A stretch of DNA of 64,000 nucleotides from Algoriphagus machipongonensis (GCF_000166275.1 NZ_CM001023.1:2917001-2981000), one strand, 5' to 3'. Numbered from the stretch's first letter, positions 44,138 through 53,234 are shown. Notes: generated by a model not told the origin, from the sequence alone. Numbers and translations are program-made.

Positions 44138-45083
44138 ATTCAAATAAGTCTGAAAGTTTATAAGGGCTTTGAGGACCAGTGAAGAATTTACCATTGATAA
44201 AACGGAAATCTACTCCAATATCATCTAGCTCCATCAAATCATTTTGATCTAATTTTATTTTTGAGGCAGCTAGGTTTTCTTTGATTCTGCCTTGATTCAC
44301 TGATTTCGGGATGACTGCTATGTCTCGGGCAGTAGACCAAGCTATTAAAATTTGCCCCATACTAGCTCCATGTTTTTTAGCTATTAATTCTATTACCGGG
44401 TCTTTTAACAATACAGGATCATTCTTGTGGCTTTCATTTCTTGAATCCGGAGAACCAAGAGGAGAATAAGCAGTCATTAATATTCCTTTCTCCCTACAAA
44501 ACCGTACTAATTCCTTTTGAGCCAAATACGGATGCATTTCCACCTGATTCATTTCGGGAATTTGTCCTCCTAAGCTGATTATCTCCCGTAATTTTTCCTG
44601 ATTGAAATTTGAAACTCCAATGTGCTTGGCAAGACCTTCCTTTTTCACCGCTTGCATGGCTTCCCAAGTCTGGGATAAGGGAACATCTAAATAGGTGTAA
44701 AAATCATCCCTAGTTTCTGGAAAGCCTACCCCTCTCTTAAAAGAAATCGGCCAATGGATTAAATACAAATCGACATAATCGAGCCCCAAGTCAGCAAGAG
44801 AAGTTTTCAACGCAGGCTTCACATCCTCGTATTTATGAGAATTGTTCCAAAGTTTCGAAGTCACAAATAGCTCTTCTCTTTTTACCAATCCAGCTTTAAT
44901 AGCTTCAGCAATACCTTCGCCGACTTCATTTTCATTTTGATAAATGGCAGCACAGTCAATATGTCTATAGCCAGATTCTATCGCCCAATAAACCGCTTGT
45001 TTCACCTCGCCTGGTTTGCTCTTCCAGGTTCCTAATCCAATAATTGGGAGTTTATCCCCATTTGCAAAAGTTAAATTTTTCAT
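44136..45083 (-). CDS. Aldo/keto reductase
   Basis: This 315-residue NADPH-dependent reductase has the catalytic set in order: Asp43 and Tyr48 (HIDCAAIYQNE), Lys77 (VTSKLWN) and His110 (YLIHWP). The later NQVEMHPYL segment and the C-terminal VIPKSVNQGRIKEN loop fit the family. It is cytoplasmic. It acts on an aldehyde or sugar; specificity cannot be read from these motifs. It sits next to a sugar-modifying cluster but is separated from it by a terminator. Confidence 0.88.
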   Translation of the reverse strand: MKNLTFANGDKLPIIGLGTWKSKPGEVKQAVYWAIESGYRHIDCAAIYQNENEVGEGIAEAIKAGLVKREELFVTSKLWNNSHKYEDVKPALKTSLADLGLDYVDLYLIHWPISFKRGVGFPETRDDFYTYLDVPLSQTWEAMQAVKKEGLAKHIGVSNFNQEKLREIISLGGQIPEMNQVEMHPYLAQKELVRFCREKGILMTAYSPLGSPDSRNESHKNDPVLLKDPVIELIAKKHGASMGQILIAWSTARDIAVIPKSVNQGRIKENLAASKIKLDQNDLMELDDIGVDFRFINGKFFTGPQSPYKLSDLFE

Positions 45084-45256
45084 ATGTTTTGAAGTTTTCT
45101 ACTTCTGGTTCTAGATTAAAATTAAAGAATAAACACCTAATACTTCTTTATACGATAAGAAAACAGAAGTTATCGTCTATCAACTTCCCTGTTCTTTCCT
45201 ACAAAGCTTAAGTGTTTAGAAACCCTAATATTAGCAATAAGGCTCTTTTACAACAT

Positions 45257-45290
45257 AAAAAAAGCCTCACTGTTTCGTAAGGCTTTAAAA
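45257..45290 (-). terminator. Intrinsic terminator after the lipoprotein Gfo/Idh/MocA gene
   Basis: AAAGCCT (45261-45267) pairs with AGGCTTT (45280-45286), followed on the minus strand by a run of seven T. It lies just past the stop at 45292 and should end the three-gene operon upstream. Confidence 0.78.
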
Positions 45291-45291
45291 A

Positions 45292-46656
45292 TTATTGAGC
45301 TGCTGCAAATGCTTGAGTGGTCGTATAATATTTGACAATCATATTAGGAACCTCCCAGTCTGGCAATTCTCCAGCTTTAAAGTATTTGAGATAATTCTCT
45401 GTGACTTGCGCAAAATGTGCTTCATGACCAACAGAATAAGAGGAAGGAACTTCAATTTTATACTCCCCTGTTTCAAGTTTAGTTAATCCAATCCCAGGAT
45501 ATTTTCCTTGGAGGTCTGTCAGCACAGCCTTTTCTAAAGCTTCCGCTTGATCCTCTAATAATTTTACATAAAGCACAGGCTTGTAACTCTCGTTGGCCCC
45601 TTGTCTAATAATCAAATTAGCTTTGCTGCCACGCATGATGCTATAATGTGTATCTGCAGTCCCTTCTGGAGCTTGATAAGCCCATTTTACAGAGACTTTA
45701 GCATGAACCCCTTTTAGAGTATAGTTCATTTCTCCATTGGCCATTACATCCAAAGTCTCTCCATTTTCAAATGGTGGCTTTTTCCGCGTCACCAACTCAT
45801 ACTGCTCATAGTTTAAAGAAGTAGGAAGTAATTCTGCCTCTAGCATCTCAACGTCAGCAGTGTCCAAAGCCTTTTCAGGAAATACTTCCCATTGAACCAG
45901 ATCCACCAAATGTGTAGTAACATCTACCAAACCTGAACCTTCTATTTCTGTGTCAAAAAACCACTCAGGTCTAATCAAAGGAGCTCCTGAGACATATTTA
46001 AAAAAATGATGCACCGACTCTTTTGTGATCGCTGGATTTTCTAAAGTACCCTTTTCAATAGTCCCAAAAACCTCTGGAATCATTGAAAGTTCTCTTTGCA
46101 AAATGGTAGAAATCTCAAATCGCTCCGTCATGATATCATAAAAGAGCAGGTCCTTTTGTTCAGCGATAGCAAAAGCTTTTTTTAACTTCTGGAATCCTTC
46201 AGGATTGATCACCAAAGGTTTATCAGCGTATACATTTATGTCATTTTCTAAAGCAGCTAGTATGTAATCAATCTTTCGATCATTTTTTCCTGCCACAACC
46301 ATGACATTTCCGGCTTTTTGACGAATCATTTCCTGAAGAAAATCATCTCCAGTATAGATTTCAATATTCCATGCGGTAGGATCCTCAGCACGCTCATTAT
46401 AACCAGCGATTCTTTTTAAATAATCCCTTAACTCTTCTCCTTCCGGTGCATAAACATGTATCGTGGAATCCACCTCTGGATACATACTTTTATGAATCAA
46501 CCCAGCATGAAAATGCCCTGGGTCCAAACTTACAATCTGGATTGCAGCCTTTGATTGATCTTCAGTCATCTGTCCCTCTTTTGGCGAATTACAGAATTGA
46601 AAAAGGAAGGCAGCTATAATTGAAGCTGCCATTCTCGTTACTATGTTCTTCCTCAT
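45292..46656 (-). CDS. Lipoprotein of the Gfo/Idh/MocA oxidoreductase family
   Basis: Starting at the ATG at 46656 gives about 454 residues with a lipoprotein signal (MAASIIAAFLFQFCNS, anchor near Cys22). The body resembles Gfo/Idh/MocA-type oxidoreductases: IQIVSLDPGHFHAGLIHK at the Rossmann start, VMVVAGKNDRKIDYILAAL, and a ADKPLVINPEGF motif in place of the usual EKP. The normal GxGxxG is replaced by DPGHFH, so nucleotide binding may differ. A longer open frame from 46701 runs into the upstream gene and is unlikely. It lies one base after the Tat-exported homologue, in the same operon. Likely anchored in the periplasm. Confidence 0.78.
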   Translation of the reverse strand: MRKNIVTRMAASIIAAFLFQFCNSPKEGQMTEDQSKAAIQIVSLDPGHFHAGLIHKSMYPEVDSTIHVYAPEGEELRDYLKRIAGYNERAEDPTAWNIEIYTGDDFLQEMIRQKAGNVMVVAGKNDRKIDYILAALENDINVYADKPLVINPEGFQKLKKAFAIAEQKDLLFYDIMTERFEISTILQRELSMIPEVFGTIEKGTLENPAITKESVHHFFKYVSGAPLIRPEWFFDTEIEGSGLVDVTTHLVDLVQWEVFPEKALDTADVEMLEAELLPTSLNYEQYELVTRKKPPFENGETLDVMANGEMNYTLKGVHAKVSVKWAYQAPEGTADTHYSIMRGSKANLIIRQGANESYKPVLYVKLLEDQAEALEKAVLTDLQGKYPGIGLTKLETGEYKIEVPSSYSVGHEAHFAQVTENYLKYFKAGELPDWEVPNMIVKYYTTTQAFAAAQ

Positions 46657-46657
46657 T

Positions 46658-48028
46658 TTATACTTTGACATAATTGGTTCCATAAGGGGCTCGTTGCTCA
46701 CGACTCAAGTAGGTGTTCGCCTCCTCGTCATTAATAAAGCGCTCCGTAACTGGATCCCATTCTAATTTTCTACCCAACTGCATGGCAATATGACTCACCA
46801 AACATACAGAACATGATCGATGGCCAATTTCTACTGGTGAAAGTAATTCATTCTCTCCTTGGATAGCACCCAACCAATTTCCATGATGCTCATCACTTTT
46901 CTGCAAATGAATTTCATTTGGCCCAATAACAGACTTTAGTAAAGCTGGATCGGAGGCATCTAATGCTTTTGCACTATTATCTAGATCAACCGGGTCACTT
47001 GCTGAGGCTACATAATTACCTCTGGACACCCATATCCATCCATCAGAACCTTCGTATCGAATCCCGTTAGGATATCCTCCACTGGTCAACATGGTAATTC
47101 CATTATCATATTCTGCTTTGACCATAAAATCACCATGAACATTCCATAAGCCAGATTTTGGAAAATCAGCCACTGCTTGAATATACCTAGGGCCTGTCAA
47201 TTCCGTATCCATTCCCCATGCTGCAGAATCAAAATGATGTTGCCCCCAGCCAGTGATCATTCCGGCTCCAAATTGATTCAATCTCAACCAACCTGGGCGA
47301 CCGTATCCTTCTTGCGGATGTACACCAATTTCAGTGTAAGGCATTTCTGGGGTAGATCCCAGCCACATATCGTAATTCAAATTTTTTGGAATTGGCATTT
47401 CTGGAGCATCTGGGCCAGAAGGATCGCCTGGCAACCCTATTTTCACCGTATGTATTTTTCCAATTCTTCCATTTCTTACCAGCTCAGCTGCAATTCTAAA
47501 TTGCTCACTGGACCTTTGTTGGGTCCCCAATTGGAGTTTAACCCCGGTTTTCTTCACTACATCCGCCAGCTGTCTACCTTCTTTAATGGTAAGAGAAGTT
47601 GGTTTTTGTAAATACACGTGTTTTCCCGCCAATGCAGCTTGCATAGCCGGTTGAGCATGCCAATGATCTGGAGTACTGATAACCACCGCATCGATCTCAC
47701 TATTCAGAAGCATTTCTCTAAAATCTCCGTACTGTTTGATTTCTCCTTTTGCCGTATCCGGGTTATTTGCATAATGGTCTTCCAGCAATTTTTTTCCATC
47801 CATCATCCGATTACTATCCAAATCAGAAACGGCAATATATCGTGCTTGAGCATGCCTCCAAGTGCCAGGCATATCATGATCTCTGGCTATTCTACCACAA
47901 CCAATTTGTCCGATTTGAATTTGATTACTGGGCGCATTTTTCCCAAAAACAGAGGCAGGAACAATGGTGGGGATACCAAAAGCGGCAGTTGCCAATCCTG
48001 CATTTTTAATAAATTTTCTTCTTTTCAT
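46658..48028 (-). CDS. Tat-exported Gfo/Idh/MocA family oxidoreductase
   Basis: This 456-residue protein starts with a twin-arginine signal (MKRRKFIKNAGLATAAFG), so it is folded with its nucleotide before export. The Rossmann start reads IQIGQIGCGRIARDHDMPG, followed by VVISTPDHWHAQPAMQAALAG and a LQKPTSLTIKEG segment resembling the family's EKP. A C-terminal beta-rich domain contains GWGQHHFDSAAWG. Such enzymes act on sugars, for example keto-sugar or inositol oxidation or glycoside oxidation in periplasmic cleavage. It lies 26 bases after the DUF6807 gene. Substrate unknown. Confidence 0.85.
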   Translation of the reverse strand: MKRRKFIKNAGLATAAFGIPTIVPASVFGKNAPSNQIQIGQIGCGRIARDHDMPGTWRHAQARYIAVSDLDSNRMMDGKKLLEDHYANNPDTAKGEIKQYGDFREMLLNSEIDAVVISTPDHWHAQPAMQAALAGKHVYLQKPTSLTIKEGRQLADVVKKTGVKLQLGTQQRSSEQFRIAAELVRNGRIGKIHTVKIGLPGDPSGPDAPEMPIPKNLNYDMWLGSTPEMPYTEIGVHPQEGYGRPGWLRLNQFGAGMITGWGQHHFDSAAWGMDTELTGPRYIQAVADFPKSGLWNVHGDFMVKAEYDNGITMLTSGGYPNGIRYEGSDGWIWVSRGNYVASASDPVDLDNSAKALDASDPALLKSVIGPNEIHLQKSDEHHGNWLGAIQGENELLSPVEIGHRSCSVCLVSHIAMQLGRKLEWDPVTERFINDEEANTYLSREQRAPYGTNYVKV

Positions 48029-48054
48029 GGGTCAATTGTTTCTTAAGGTTAGGG

Positions 48055-49023
48055 TTATTTCACGAATGCTCTCCAATAGTTCTCTGCCTCATCAGCCGAG
48101 AGGTCACCATCAAATACAATCATCCGATATTTCAGAGTGTGCCTTTTGTTGGGTAAAATTTCCCAAGACTCGTGTCTGATGGGCGTAAACTCTACAAAGA
48201 GATTTCCTTTTCTGTTATAATTTTCTTCAGGCCAAACTCTCAGAGGTTCTGGGAATGCCTTATTCGTATTGTGACACAGGATCAAAATTCCACTCTTGCC
48301 TTCCGGGGCTGAAGATTCGCCTTGAATCAAAACCCATTTTGCATCTGTTCCATCAGCGGTTTTTCTATCTTTTCCTTCCGATGTCAAAACGGTACTATTA
48401 TCAGATCCCCATACTTCAGTGGCTCGAAATCCTAAGCCACCACCATATCGATAGGCATCAAGCAAAACCCCATCTTTTAAGGGAGTCGTGAAATTTGAAG
48501 TGTAATCTACCAAATATCTATTTTTATCTACTGGCATGACTTTAATAGTCAGATCTTCTGAGATGGCTAATCTTTCGGATTCAGGTGCTTTCAGATCCAA
48601 GTGTTTTTGCCTAACAGTGATTTCTGCCACTCCTCCGGCTTCCTTCTTTGCTATCACCTGGTCAAAATCAACTCTGCCTTTTTTATCTGCTAAATTCCAA
48701 AAATCAACCTCTCTACCACCTATGCTTGCTCGGGTCCAGGGTCCCCAAATTCCATAATGATGGTAATGATCCTTTGGCTGAATACGAGTCAAGACCTCTC
48801 CTGAAGGAGAAGCTAGAGGATGAATAAAACCAGATTTTGCATAATCTGACTGAACCCCCTCTGGAACTGGCTCTATAGCAGTTTGATAGGTTAATACGCG
48901 CTGGTCTCCTAACATAAAGTCAATTCCTTTTTCAGTTTCTTCTAAAGTAACTTTTTGAGAAAAACCAATGGATGGAAGACTTAAGAGTACAAAAGCTAGT
49001 AGAAATATTCTTTTGATAATCAT
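48055..49023 (-). CDS. Exported DUF6807 (PmoA-like) protein
   Basis: This 322-residue protein has a signal peptide (KRIFLLAFVLLSLPSIGFSQ). The mature part contains FIHPLASPSGEVLTRIQPKDHYHHYGIWGPW and a later YRYGGGLGFRATEVWG, the pattern of the DUF6807 family, often labelled methane oxygenase PmoA in databases although that name is not functional here. Histidine-rich HYHHYG near residue 88 suggests a metal or sugar site. It is the first gene of the operon with the two Gfo/Idh/MocA proteins and is divergent from ThuA. I infer a role in glycan or sugar-acid processing. Confidence 0.8.
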   Translation of the reverse strand: MIIKRIFLLAFVLLSLPSIGFSQKVTLEETEKGIDFMLGDQRVLTYQTAIEPVPEGVQSDYAKSGFIHPLASPSGEVLTRIQPKDHYHHYGIWGPWTRASIGGREVDFWNLADKKGRVDFDQVIAKKEAGGVAEITVRQKHLDLKAPESERLAISEDLTIKVMPVDKNRYLVDYTSNFTTPLKDGVLLDAYRYGGGLGFRATEVWGSDNSTVLTSEGKDRKTADGTDAKWVLIQGESSAPEGKSGILILCHNTNKAFPEPLRVWPEENYNRKGNLFVEFTPIRHESWEILPNKRHTLKYRMIVFDGDLSADEAENYWRAFVK

Positions 49024-49062
49024 GGAAAATTCTGGTTATTGGGCTTCAATTTTAAAGATATT

Positions 49063-49070
49063 CAAATCTA
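49063..49070 (-). promoter_or_regulatory. Candidate -7 promoter box for the sugar-processing operon
   Basis: On the minus strand, TAGATTTG at 49063-49070 is a full match to TAnnTTTG and lies about 40 bases before the DUF6807 start codon at 49023. It sits within the short leader of the divergent ThuA gene. I see no good -33 box. Candidate only. Confidence 0.35.
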
Positions 49071-49075
49071 AACTA

Positions 49076-50020
49076 ATGAATAAAAACCATCTCACGAATA
49101 AAGCTTTTATCTACGCAATCGTTTTCATTTCTTTCATAGGCGGTGCTTGTTCTCAAAGCATGCCTGAAGTGGAGTTGAATGATGAATGGAAAAATAAAAT
49201 CTATGAGCTTGCTCCAGAAGAAGCTACTTACCCATTCAAAGAAAAAAAGAAAGTACTTGTATTCTCACTTCATACCGGATTCTGGCATTGGGTAAATCCA
49301 CATACTGAAGCCATGTTTAAAATTCTAGGTGAGAAAAGCGAGGCCTTTGAAGTTAGTTCAAGTACTGATATAGCGATGATGGAAAAGGATAAATTGAAAG
49401 AATTTGATTTGGTGATTTTTAACAATACAAATTCAAAACCTACTTATAGAAATCTGTTTGTGGACAAGCTCAGTGAGGATGAATCAATGGATAGCGTTTC
49501 TGTTTGGAAGAAAGCAGAAGAATTGGAAAAGAATGTCCTCAATTATGTAAAAAAGGGAGGCGGTTTCTTCGTAATCCACGGTGGAAACACCACATTTAAT
49601 AACTCCATGGCATTTTCAGAATTAATCGGCGGGAGTTTTGATTATCACCCAAAACAACAGCCAATTCATGTGCGGTTAGTAGACCATAAACATCCTTTGG
49701 TACAAGCTTTTCCTGCTGATGGATTTGTCCATACGGACGAACCTTACTTTTATAAAAATGCCTATGATGCATTAGATTTTAAGCCTCTCTTGTATTTCAA
49801 TAATTCAGAAATTGAGGCACAAAGAAAAGGACAGGAACTAACAGAGGGAGTCACTTATGTAGCCTGGATTAGAAAGGAAGGAAAAGGCAAAGTCTTGTAT
49901 TGTGCTGCTTCTCACAATGCCCAAAGCTTTGAAAACCCAGATCTACTTCAATTTTACTTAGACGGAATGCAGTATTTAGTTGGTGATGTAAAAGTGGATG
50001 AAACCCCTATTGGGAAATAA
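49076..50020 (+). CDS. ThuA-like lipoprotein
   Basis: The ATG at 49076 gives 314 residues with a lipoprotein signal (AFIYAIVFISFIGGACSQS, anchor near Cys22). The mature part matches the ThuA/GATase-like fold: KVLVFSLHTGFWHWVNPHTEAM, then FDLVIFNNTNSKPTYRN, FFVIHGGNTTFN, and VHTDEPYFYKNA. ThuA-type proteins are linked to disaccharide and sugar-acid use. An open frame from 48968 starts inside the divergent gene and is unlikely. It is divergent from DUF6807 and probably part of the same function. Confidence 0.82.
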   Translation: MNKNHLTNKAFIYAIVFISFIGGACSQSMPEVELNDEWKNKIYELAPEEATYPFKEKKKVLVFSLHTGFWHWVNPHTEAMFKILGEKSEAFEVSSSTDIAMMEKDKLKEFDLVIFNNTNSKPTYRNLFVDKLSEDESMDSVSVWKKAEELEKNVLNYVKKGGGFFVIHGGNTTFNNSMAFSELIGGSFDYHPKQQPIHVRLVDHKHPLVQAFPADGFVHTDEPYFYKNAYDALDFKPLLYFNNSEIEAQRKGQELTEGVTYVAWIRKEGKGKVLYCAASHNAQSFENPDLLQFYLDGMQYLVGDVKVDETPIGK

Positions 50021-50034
50021 GAATTAAGAAGTAA

Positions 50035-50077
50035 GAAATACGAAGTACGAAATAAATTTATTTGTACTTCGTATTTC
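50035..50077. repeat. Near-perfect 43-base palindrome between convergent genes
   Basis: The sequence GAAATACGAAGTAC (50035-50048) is exactly complementary to GTACTTCGTATTTC (50064-50077), and the centre holds a second self-complementary AAATAAATTTATTT. So the whole is a long AT-rich palindrome with one unpaired base. It lies between the convergent ThuA and PhnA genes and could act as a bidirectional terminator or be a dispersed palindromic element. The preceding AGTAAGAAATACGA stretch is itself repetitive. Confidence 0.65.
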
Positions 50078-50085
50078 CATTGCCA

Positions 50086-50421
50086 TTAAGCTTTCTTTAC
50101 AAATTCACTTTTAAGTGCCATAGAGCCAAATCCATCAACTTTACAGTCGATATTATGATCTCCTTCGACAAGTCGGATGCTTTTCACTTTTGTTCCTGCT
50201 TTGATTGGTTTGGGAGCGCCTTTGACGGGTAGATCTTTAACAATTGTGACAGAATCCCCATCAGCTAAAATATTTCCATTGGCATCTTTTACCACAAAGC
50301 CTTCCTCCTCTTCTTCAATTTCAGGAACCCACTCGAATCCACATTCAGGGCAAACAAGTTTTTCACCCATTTCATAAGCATAAGGTGATTTACAAGAAGG
50401 GCAAGGGGCTAAATTTTCCAT
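50086..50421 (-). CDS. phnA: PhnA (YjdM)-family zinc-ribbon protein
   Basis: This 111-residue protein starts with a zinc ribbon ([26 protein letters not shown], four Cys in two CxxC pairs) and ends with the PhnA domain ([26 protein letters not shown], then [27 protein letters not shown]). The name PhnA comes from alkylphosphonate studies, but its role in that process is not established. The length matches the E. coli homologue. It is cytoplasmic and probably monocistronic, followed by the palindrome at 50035-50077. Confidence 0.9.
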   Translation of the reverse strand: MENLAPCPSCKSPYAYEMGEKLVCPECGFEWVPEIEEEEEGFVVKDANGNILADGDSVTIVKDLPVKGAPKPIKAGTKVKSIRLVEGDHNIDCKVDGFGSMALKSEFVKKA

Positions 50422-50505
50422 GCCGCAAAAATAACGCTTTTCTTCGGACCTGATTTAATCAGATTTAATTTAAAATAAATCCATTTTCTGAAAAATCTTC
50501 TCGAA

Positions 50506-51756
50506 TTAATGGGTTGGCGTATAACTTAGCATTACCGACTCTGCCACCAACCGACCAGAAGTCATTGCGGCATTTATGGATCCATTCAAAAGGTAATCAC
50601 CTCCCAGAAAAACATGATCAGTTAATTTACATTCCGTGATCGGAATGCTGGCTTTCATATCATCAACTGTAGGAATTGCATGCTTGATATAATAGGATTT
50701 GACGAATTTAAAGTAATCCGCTTTCACTCCAGAATATTGCTCTAATTCCTCCTGAACTGCTTTAATCAAGGATTTTTCATCCAAATCACTCTCCAAAACA
50801 GTAATAGAAAGTAAGGCTCTACCATTCGTTGAGTAGGATTCAGACACATCATCCATAAACACCAAGTTATTGATGAGATGGCCTTCATTTGGTACTAACC
50901 CTAACATCGGCCTGGCCATAAATGAATTTTGTAAAGAAAAGTAAAGGGTAATCACAGATTTAGTTTTTGGAAATTGTCCCTGCAACTGTTCCATGACCTG
51001 ATCGGGCTGAGTACAAATTAAAATCCTATCCGCTTCCAGAACTTCGCCATTTTTAAGTTTGATGGTATTTCTTTCCACTTTATCTACAGGACTATTAAAG
51101 AAAATCTGTGTTCTACCCAGCTGCTTCCTTAGCATTGCAGGTATTTCACCCATTCCCTTTTCTGGAATGGCAGCATGCCCCTGGCTAAACATTTTAAACA
51201 CAAACTCAAACATTCTTGATGAGGTGTTTAATTGCTTTTCTAAAAAAATTCCCCGGAAAAAGGGCTTAAAAAAGTTTGAAATGATTTGATCAGAAAAACC
51301 ATACTTTTTCAAGTACTGCCATGTGGGGATGGATGGCTCTTGAAATATTTCTTCTATTGACTTCTTTTTTAATTGCTGGGTAAGGCTAAACATCTTGACT
51401 TTATCTAAAAAGGAACCTACTCTAGAAAAAGCCATTCCTAAGACCTTCAATGGATTCCTAAGTGGATCTGAAATAATGTAAGAATCCTTCTTATCAAAAA
51501 CCACAGCTCCCGGCTCAAATGTTTTTAAGTTCAACGCAGGAAGATCTAAGTATTTTTTTACTTCTGGATAAGCTGTCAACAATACCTGAAAACCTCTATC
51601 CAAAAGAAATCCATCTTCATGGTCAGTTTTTACCCGACCACCGATCTCTGAACTCGCTTCCAAAATTATTGGGGAAAACCCGCCTTTTTCTAACTCCAAT
51701 GCTGCGACAAGGCCAGAAAGACCTGCCCCAATGATATATATTTTCTGGTTTTCCAT
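50506..51756 (-). CDS. FAD-dependent amine oxidase/desaturase-type oxidoreductase
   Basis: This 416-residue protein has the FAD-binding Rossmann start IYIIGAGLSGLVAALELEKGG, followed by LEASSEIGGRVKTDHEDGFLLDRGFQ, the signature of the amine oxidase / phytoene desaturase / protoporphyrinogen oxidase superfamily. A C-terminal VFLGGDYLLNGSINAAMTSGR block closes the FAD site. No signal peptide is visible. No carotenoid genes lie nearby, so the substrate is not known. It is divergent from the serine hydrolase across 164 bases that contain an inverted repeat. Confidence 0.82.
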   Translation of the reverse strand: MENQKIYIIGAGLSGLVAALELEKGGFSPIILEASSEIGGRVKTDHEDGFLLDRGFQVLLTAYPEVKKYLDLPALNLKTFEPGAVVFDKKDSYIISDPLRNPLKVLGMAFSRVGSFLDKVKMFSLTQQLKKKSIEEIFQEPSIPTWQYLKKYGFSDQIISNFFKPFFRGIFLEKQLNTSSRMFEFVFKMFSQGHAAIPEKGMGEIPAMLRKQLGRTQIFFNSPVDKVERNTIKLKNGEVLEADRILICTQPDQVMEQLQGQFPKTKSVITLYFSLQNSFMARPMLGLVPNEGHLINNLVFMDDVSESYSTNGRALLSITVLESDLDEKSLIKAVQEELEQYSGVKADYFKFVKSYYIKHAIPTVDDMKASIPITECKLTDHVFLGGDYLLNGSINAAMTSGRLVAESVMLSYTPTH

Positions 51757-51812
51757 AGAACTGCTCTAATCTGAATTTATTCAGTTTTAAAAATTTAAAA
51801 TTACTTTCCTAC

Positions 51813-51837
51813 CAAACACTTTCGGCCTAAAAGTGTT
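51813..51837. promoter_or_regulatory. Inverted repeat in a divergent promoter region (possible operator)
   Basis: AAACACTTT (51813-51821) and AAAGTGTTT (51829-51837) form a 9-bp perfect stem with a 7-base spacer. It lies between the divergent FAD oxidoreductase and serine hydrolase genes, 56 and 83 bases from their start codons. No T-run follows, so an operator is more likely than a terminator. Function inferred from position only. Confidence 0.4.
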
Positions 51838-51920
51838 TACCTTATTTTTCATAAGCTGTTATGATAGACGGTCGATTCAACAAAAGAAAAATTAGTAAAC
51901 TCGCATGAAACAGTCAATTT

Positions 51921-53135
51921 ATGAAAAAATTATACTTCCTGCTGCTATTTCTATTTGCTCTTAATTTTACAATCAACGCTCAAACTTACTTTCCAAATAA
52001 GGGAGAATGGGAAATTAAAAATCCTGCTGACTTGGGCTTAAATTCAGAAAAGATCAAAAACGCAATTGATTTTGCAATCAACCATGAAAGTCAAGATAAC
52101 CCCAATTTAAAAATTGCCCATTATGAAGGGGGATTTGGAAGAGAACCATTTGGTTACCCAATTGGCCCGATGAAAAAACGGGGCCCTGCAACTGGCTTAA
52201 TCATCTATAAGGGCTATGTGGTAGGTCAATGGGGAAATCCAGATCGAGTTGATTTAACTTTTTCTGTAGCCAAAAGCTTCCTTTCTACCACGGCTGGTCT
52301 GGCTTTAGAAGCAGGATTAATTCAATCAGAAAATGATTTGGTTTACAAGAATATGGCTCCAATTTACCCATATGAGCCATCCAAACTCATGATAAATAAA
52401 GCTGATCATTTTGAGGAAGAAGACACTTTTGAATTATTTGACACAGAACATAACAAAACCATCACTTGGGATCATCTTTTAAGGCAAACTTCAGATTGGG
52501 AAGGTTCACTTTGGGGAAAGCCAGATTGGGCAGATCGTCCTAGAGAAGGGGCTAAAGAGAAAAGAGCCAGACCTCAAAATGCTCCCGGTTCAAAATATGA
52601 GTACAATGATACTCGCGTAAATGTACTGGCCTTGGCCCTAATGAATGTCTGGAGAAAACCGCTTCCCGTGGTACTAAAGTCAGAAATCATGGATCCTATC
52701 GGAGCCAGTGACACTTGGAGATGGACTGGATATGAAAATTCCTTCGTCATCATTGATGGGCAAATCATGCAATCTGTAAGCGGAGGTTCCCATTGGGGAG
52801 GTGGCATGATGCTTTCGGCTTGGGATCAAGCAAGATTTGGTTATTTGACCCTAAATGATGGAAACTGGAATGGAGAACAGTTAATTCCAACCTCTTGGAT
52901 TGAGAAGTCTAAAACCCCTACTCCTGCGAACCCTGGTTATGGATTCATGAATTATTTTCTCAATCTAGACCGAGAGTTTATTCCTGCAGCACCAGCATCC
53001 GCTTTTGCTCATATAGGTGCCGGGACAAACATGATATATGTAGATCAAGAAAATGATTTGGTCATTGTGGCAAGATGGATTCCAAATGCAGACAAAAATG
53101 AATTGGTGAGATTGATTTTGGAAGCAATCGAGTAA
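51921..53135 (+). CDS. Exported serine hydrolase (class C beta-lactamase-like)
   Basis: This 404-residue protein has a signal peptide (MKKLYFLLLFLFALNFTINAQ). The SxxK motif is Ser115-Val-Ala-Lys118 in FSVAKSFLS, the second motif is YNDTRVN near residue 227, and the third is FAHIGAGTN (HxG). These are the three conserved motifs of the beta-lactamase/DD-peptidase-like esterase family. Most such proteins are esterases or peptidases of the periplasm rather than true beta-lactamases. No neighbours point to a specific substrate. Confidence 0.85.
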   Translation: MKKLYFLLLFLFALNFTINAQTYFPNKGEWEIKNPADLGLNSEKIKNAIDFAINHESQDNPNLKIAHYEGGFGREPFGYPIGPMKKRGPATGLIIYKGYVVGQWGNPDRVDLTFSVAKSFLSTTAGLALEAGLIQSENDLVYKNMAPIYPYEPSKLMINKADHFEEEDTFELFDTEHNKTITWDHLLRQTSDWEGSLWGKPDWADRPREGAKEKRARPQNAPGSKYEYNDTRVNVLALALMNVWRKPLPVVLKSEIMDPIGASDTWRWTGYENSFVIIDGQIMQSVSGGSHWGGGMMLSAWDQARFGYLTLNDGNWNGEQLIPTSWIEKSKTPTPANPGYGFMNYFLNLDREFIPAAPASAFAHIGAGTNMIYVDQENDLVIVARWIPNADKNELVRLILEAIE

Positions 53136-53234
53136 ATGTATTGTTTGACTTTTGTGGAAGGTTTTAGCTGGAAACCTCAAGATTTCGTATGATTAATAGA
53201 CTCGAAATAGATTTTTAACCCAAATGAATAAACC

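Noticed and set aside
47177..48046. Several plus-strand frames of 86-144 residues
   Set aside because: They lie opposite the Tat-exported Gfo/Idh/MocA gene and have no domain, signal or promoter.
48055..49023. Reading the DUF6807 gene as methane monooxygenase (PmoA)
   Set aside because: The database label is misleading: the protein has a signal peptide, a soluble fold and no membrane helices of a particulate monooxygenase.
51921..53135. Reading the serine hydrolase as a true beta-lactamase resistance gene
   Set aside because: The SxxK, YxN-like and HxG motifs are shared with many esterases and peptidases, and nothing here shows beta-lactam hydrolysis.
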